Both the position numbers and the translations under genes were made by a program. Under the pieces are notes generated by a model. That model was not told where the DNA came from. It saw nothing but the letters and a program-made list of their open reading frames with translations, and searched no databases. Below are positions 61,007 to 64,000 of a stretch of 64,000 bases of DNA, in pieces. How positions within the stretch are numbered: the first letter of the stretch is position 1; the number at the start of each line of letters is the position of its first letter. Source of the stretch: JABFXC01 sp045804265. Its GTDB lineage: Bacteria; Gemmatimonadota; Gemmatimonadetes; Gemmatimonadales; Gemmatimonadaceae. The stretch lies in the NCBI GenBank assembly GCA_045804265.1, contig JBJMNK010000014.1, forward strand, positions 1 through 64,000, read 5' to 3'.

Positions 61007-61630
61007 CTACTCGACGAACAGCGGGCGCGGGTTCACCGGGATTCCCGTCCACCACTTTCCGTCCTCCGGCATCAGCATCACCTGGAAGTGCAGGTGCGGG
61101 ATGTCGGGGGGCGCGTTCCCCGTGGTGCCGACGAAGCCGATCGTGTCGCCCTGCTCGAGCGCGTCGCCCTCGGTGATTCCCTTTCGATAGTGGTCGAGGT
61201 GCGCGTAGTAGTAGACGAAGCGCGACTTCGGATCGACGGCGTAGATCGTGATCCCGCCGGCCCCGCCCTTCCGCAGCTTGAGGACGTGTCCCTTGTCGGC
61301 GGCGAGCACGGGGGTGCCGCGGGGCGCCATGATGTCCACAGCGTTATGACGCCGCTGTCCGTCGCGCGCGTCGTAGAAGCTGTCGGGGATTCGCGCCAGC
61401 TGCGCGTGCGCGACCGGGATGATCAGGTGGCGGTCGCGGAGGTACTGGTAGTCGTCGGCTGAGACGCCCGCCGGTATCGGCGCGCCGTGCATGGCCGGGT
61501 GCGACGGATCGGCGCTCATTGGCGCCGGTGCAGGCGCGTGACCCATCCGGCATCCCGCGACCAGCAGCGACGCGGCCATCAACATCGACGCCCGGCGCAG
61601 CCGCGCCGGGCGTGGTTCAGCGCGGCGCAC
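61007..61630 (-). CDS. M23 family metallopeptidase, lipoprotein (paralogue)
   Basis: 207 residues from GTG 61630: basic N terminus, lipoprotein signal MLMAASLLVAGCRMG, then an M23 domain with zinc ligands in HNAVDIMAPRG and PHLHFQVM and the GFVGTTGNAPPDIPHLHF block shared almost word for word with the protein at 192-989. Peptidoglycan hydrolase by family. It follows the Ig-like lipoprotein gene by 2 nt, so coupled translation explains the GTG start; ATG 61585 is an alternative. Confidence 0.9.
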   Translation of the reverse strand: MRRAEPRPARLRRASMLMAASLLVAGCRMGHAPAPAPMSADPSHPAMHGAPIPAGVSADDYQYLRDRHLIIPVAHAQLARIPDSFYDARDGQRRHNAVDIMAPRGTPVLAADKGHVLKLRKGGAGGITIYAVDPKSRFVYYYAHLDHYRKGITEGDALEQGDTIGFVGTTGNAPPDIPHLHFQVMLMPEDGKWWTGIPVNPRPLFVE

Positions 61631-61632
61631 GA

Positions 61633-62079
61633 TCAGGGTGCGGTCGCGAACTGGAATGTGTAGGGCGCGGCGAGTGGGTTGCCGGCGCGATCCTTGACCG
61701 CGGTCGAGATCGTACCCGTCACGACCGCCGACGCCGGCAGCCCGGGCGACGGAGTCAGCGTCGCGGTCGCGCCATTCACCACGATCGTCCCGGTGACGCC
61801 ATTGTCGAGGCTGAACGCGGCGTTGGTGACGCTGGCCGAGTCGACGTTCTCGGAGAAGGTGACGGTCACCGTCGCCGCGCGCGGAACGCTGCTCGATCCG
61901 TTGGCTGGATTCGTCGAGACGACGGTCGGCTTCACGCTATCGGCGCCCGACCCACCACCGCCGCCGATGGGAGTGAGGAAGTCCTGTGCTGCCCCTTCCC
62001 CGCACGCTGCGAGCGCGGCAACGGTGACGGCGAGCATCGCGATGGTGATGAAGCGGCCCTTCACTGCGGTACTGCGCAT
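61633..62079 (-). CDS. Lipoprotein with one bacterial Ig-like (SbsA-type) domain
   Basis: 148 residues: signal with lipobox (VTVAALAACGEG), Gly-rich linker, one Big_5-type Ig domain (VVSTNPANGSSSVPRAATVTVTFSENVDSASVTNAAFSL, then VTGTISTAVKDRAGNPLAAPYTFQF). Usually found in long arrays; a single free copy is unusual. Good ribosome binding site GAGGA before ATG 62079. Possibly a cell-surface scaffold for the M23 peptidase encoded directly after it (inference). Confidence 0.88.
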   Translation of the reverse strand: MRSTAVKGRFITIAMLAVTVAALAACGEGAAQDFLTPIGGGGGSGADSVKPTVVSTNPANGSSSVPRAATVTVTFSENVDSASVTNAAFSLDNGVTGTIVVNGATATLTPSPGLPASAVVTGTISTAVKDRAGNPLAAPYTFQFATAP

Positions 62080-62505
62080 GAATCCTCCTCAGGAGCGTAT
62101 CTGCGGCGGGGACACCAGTGATGCTTCCCGCCTAACGCTCCATCGTGTTTCGCGGTCGGCCGGCTCGCGCGGCCGGCCGGGGCGACGCGCCCCCTTCAAG
62201 AACGATCTTCGTGCTGGCGGGGTCACCGTTGCCGTCGGCGGCGCCGGCGCTCGCGCCGCTTGCGCGGTCCTCGCCGCCTTGACTGTAAGCGGTAAGCTGC
62301 AAGCAGTCAGCGGCACAGCGGGACCGCGCACAGCGGCTGGATAGCAGCGGTTGCAGAAAGCGCACCGCCGAGCCCGCGCCTCATCCGGTCACGTCCTGCC
62401 GCCGCGGCCGTGCCGCTTTGCGCTGACTGCTTGTCGCTTACCGCTTACAGCCGTCGGCCACTGCGCCGCGAACGGCGAAACGGCGACCGCCAAACACGGA
62501 GCCCC
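62080..62505. repeat. 425-bp gap with TAAGCGGTAAGC inverted repeat (copy B)
   Basis: No gene. Arms 62281-62318 (GACTGTAAGCGGTAAGCTGC at left) and 62413-62451 are inverted copies, 95 bp apart, of the family at 54907-55002 and 31474. An octamer at 62131. The rest is plain GC-rich sequence. Confidence 0.82.
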
Positions 62506-63525
62506 TCACCGGCTCTCCCATGAGAACCCGGCCGTCAGGCGGTCGAGGCGCTTGCGCGCGGTGTCCAGTCGCATGATCGACAGTCCGCCCATCGCCTCGC
62601 CGAGCGAGCGGGTGGCGATGTCGTCGATCCCGTCGCGGTCGGCGTCGAAGGCGTACACTCCGTCGTGCGCGGAGAAGCGATAGTCGCCGAACTTGAGCGG
62701 TGTCACCGCGCCGCTGTCATTCACGATCGCCATGCGCTCGGCGACCCACTCGGTGTTGCCGGCGCGGGCGCTGACGATCACCAGCACATGGCCGAGCCGG
62801 CCGTAGCAGCCGAGGATGCGCGAGCTCGAGACTTTGAGCGAGTTCTGCAGCCGCTCGTACGGTGGCTTCGCCGTCTCGAGGATCTGCTGCGAGATCGAGT
62901 CGCGGACGATGCCGGCCCGATCGGTGAGCTCCTCGCCTAACGAGTCGCGCTTGCAGCTGTCGGTCACCGACGCGACGGCGGAGTCGGTGATCGCGGCTGC
63001 TGCGGGAAGCGGCTCGACCGTGCGCGCGAGTGAATCGACGCGCGGCGCGACCGCGAGCACGCCGACGATGCGGCCGTTCCACGACGCGAACTCCTTCAGC
63101 ACGGCGCTGTCCGCGCCCCACGGCCCGCTCAGCCGGAAGCGGGCGCCAACCGGGATCGGCGAGAGGCGATTCATCGCTTCGAGGTACGCGCTCAGCCGCG
63201 GCTCGGCCTTCACGTCCATGTCGACGCGGCCGATGTCGACGAGCATCCGCTTGCCGCGCGCGGCGGCGGTGAACCAGAGCTGCCCCCGCGGAGGAAACAC
63301 CATCCGCTCGGCGATCGAGTCGGCGAGAGGGGAGAGCGCGGTGGGTTTTTTCGGCGCGGCAGTGTCGGCAGCCGCAGCGGGGACCTTCGCGGTCTGCGTG
63401 TCGAGCTGCGCGATGGTGTCGGCGGGCGGCGCGGTCGGTGTCTTGTGCCGGTCGCGGCAGGATGCGGCGACCGCTGCTCCGAGGAGCGCGACGATGGTGA
63501 GGCGGAGCTTTCCTGCGTGCGACAT
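62506..63525 (-). CDS. Unknown lipoprotein
   Basis: 339 residues. Lipoprotein signal (LRLTIVALLGAAVAASCRDR), Thr/Ala/Pro-rich linker (about residues 28-65), then a domain I do not recognise with GQLWFTAAARGKRMLVDIGRVD, two Cys (TDSCKRDSL, ILGCYGRLGH) and a C-terminal DADRDGIDDIATRSLGEAMG that resembles a calcium-binding FG-GAP/thrombospondin-3 style loop. ATG 63525 gives the signal; the upstream frame is unlikely. Surface location inferred. Confidence 0.78.
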   Translation of the reverse strand: MSHAGKLRLTIVALLGAAVAASCRDRHKTPTAPPADTIAQLDTQTAKVPAAAADTAAPKKPTALSPLADSIAERMVFPPRGQLWFTAAARGKRMLVDIGRVDMDVKAEPRLSAYLEAMNRLSPIPVGARFRLSGPWGADSAVLKEFASWNGRIVGVLAVAPRVDSLARTVEPLPAAAAITDSAVASVTDSCKRDSLGEELTDRAGIVRDSISQQILETAKPPYERLQNSLKVSSSRILGCYGRLGHVLVIVSARAGNTEWVAERMAIVNDSGAVTPLKFGDYRFSAHDGVYAFDADRDGIDDIATRSLGEAMGGLSIMRLDTARKRLDRLTAGFSWESR

Positions 63526-63864
63526 CGACAAAGGCTGAGCGGGCGATCCAATCGCCCGACGTAATTCGGAGAAGTGTGCGGCCACGGCGCCCCACATGCT
63601 GTCGTGCGCGGCGCCGGGTGCGTGGCCGCCCCTCTCGACGAGCAGCGGGAAGGAAAGGTGACGCAGCTCGCGCTCCTTTGTAAGTCCGCGCGCGTCGAGG
63701 CGATCGCGACGGCGGCGATGCTCACCGTCGAGTGCGCGTTCGTTGCGATGAGTGCTTTTATTCAGTCTGGTGTAGACGTCGAGGGGAGGAGTGATCAGCT
63801 TTCAACGACGCGCCGGCATCTTCAGCCGGCGAGACCCGAGAGTGGACCCGGAGGAATGGTACCG
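63526..63864. other. Divergent upstream region
   Basis: 339 bp between the divergent lipoprotein and FHA genes. It holds a perfect 7-bp hairpin GGGCGATCCAATCGCCC (63541-63557) and an AT-richer patch (CTTTTATTCAG, about 63755) that may be a promoter for the FHA gene. Nothing else seen. Confidence 0.4.
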
Positions 63865-64000
63865 ATGCCCGTGCTGGAAACCAGTGGAACGATCCGCGAG
63901 TTGAGCGATCCCGAGACCATCGTCGGCAGCGGCGCCGCCGCGACCTGGCGAGTCGGGGGTGCCGACCTCTCGGCGCGCCACTTCACCATATCGTTAGGCA
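63865..64000 (+). CDS. FHA-domain protein, N-terminal fragment (runs off the window)
   Basis: 45 codons to the window edge. ATG 63865 follows GGAGG by 10 nt; ATG 63856 is too close. The sequence TIRELSDPETIVGSGAAATW then LSARHFTISLG matches the start of a forkhead-associated domain (phosphothreonine binding; the GS...SARHF core is conserved). The CDS is incomplete, so its other domains are unknown. The last bases contain an octamer CGTTAGGC (63992-63999), translated as SLG. Confidence 0.7.
   Translation, partial: MPVLETSGTIRELSDPETIVGSGAAATWRVGGADLSARHFTISLG

Overview
This 64 kb window is a GC-rich (about two thirds G+C by eye) bacterial chromosome segment, densely coded on both strands, with no rRNA, tRNA, phage or transposase that I can see. 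The gene content (many secreted metallopeptidases with signal peptides ending in AQ, a DUF5916 outer-membrane protein, GMC/gluconate-dehydrogenase-type oxidoreductases, a copper nitrite reductase locus, many sensor kinases) and the very frequent octamer CGTTAGGC/GCCTAACG make a member of the Gemmatimonadota my best guess. That assignment is inference; no marker gene in the window proves it.

Layout. 0.2-3.6 kb: M23 peptidase, HAD hydrolase, UbiB-like kinase and an unknown gene. 3.8-7.6 kb: a potassium operon, kimA-like transporter followed by KdpE-like regulator and a shortened KdpD-like kinase, with an 11-bp-phased direct repeat at its promoter. 7.7-10.2 kb: degenerate AMP-binding protein and CopD-like membrane protein. 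10.5-14.2 kb: small coiled-coil secreted protein, an M16 peptidase pair (active plus inactive) and a small membrane protein. 14.3-18.6 kb: lipoprotein-histidine phosphatase fusion, a MASE1 hybrid kinase flanked by direct repeats, and a GATGCA minisatellite. 18.6-22.2 kb: M28 peptidase and a catDE-like operon with MarR regulator. 22.3-26.3 kb: sensor kinase, CDF zinc exporter, HtrA protease. 26.7-31.5 kb: receiver protein, beta-lactamase-like hydrolase, lipase maturation factor homologue, PQQ-type sugar dehydrogenase. 32.1-43.9 kb: M1 and M30 metallopeptidases, FMN hydroxy-acid oxidase, a three-gene Tat/GMC oxidoreductase group, DUF5916 protein.

44.2-47.7 kb is a compact nirK locus: Rrf2 iron-sulfur regulator with a palindromic operator, NirK with all copper ligands, NirV, cupin and a short heme-copper oxidase subunit I-like protein. 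47.8-48.5 kb holds a GAF-like protein downstream of what looks like a cyclic-di-GMP class I riboswitch. 48.6-56.7 kb is rich in ion transport: Kup, EamA transporter, sensor kinase, a Kir-type channel with an altered selectivity filter, and a CPA1 antiporter. 56.9-64 kb: secreted EF-hand-like protein, FadD-type acyl-CoA ligase that appears to start at CTG, HAD hydrolase, 7Fe ferredoxin, YhbY, second M23 lipoprotein, Ig-like lipoprotein, unknown lipoprotein, and the start of an FHA protein.

The most unusual signals are not genes: (i) about 65 copies of the octamer CGTTAGGC spread through genes and gaps, often supplying the stop codon; (ii) several families of intergenic inverted repeats that recur across the window, one of which has entered two reading frames in frame; (iii) a giant 376-bp inverted-repeat structure at 51.7-52.1 kb. 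The riboswitch, the potassium operon with its operator, the Kir filter and the CTG start are the best candidates for gene-level novelty.
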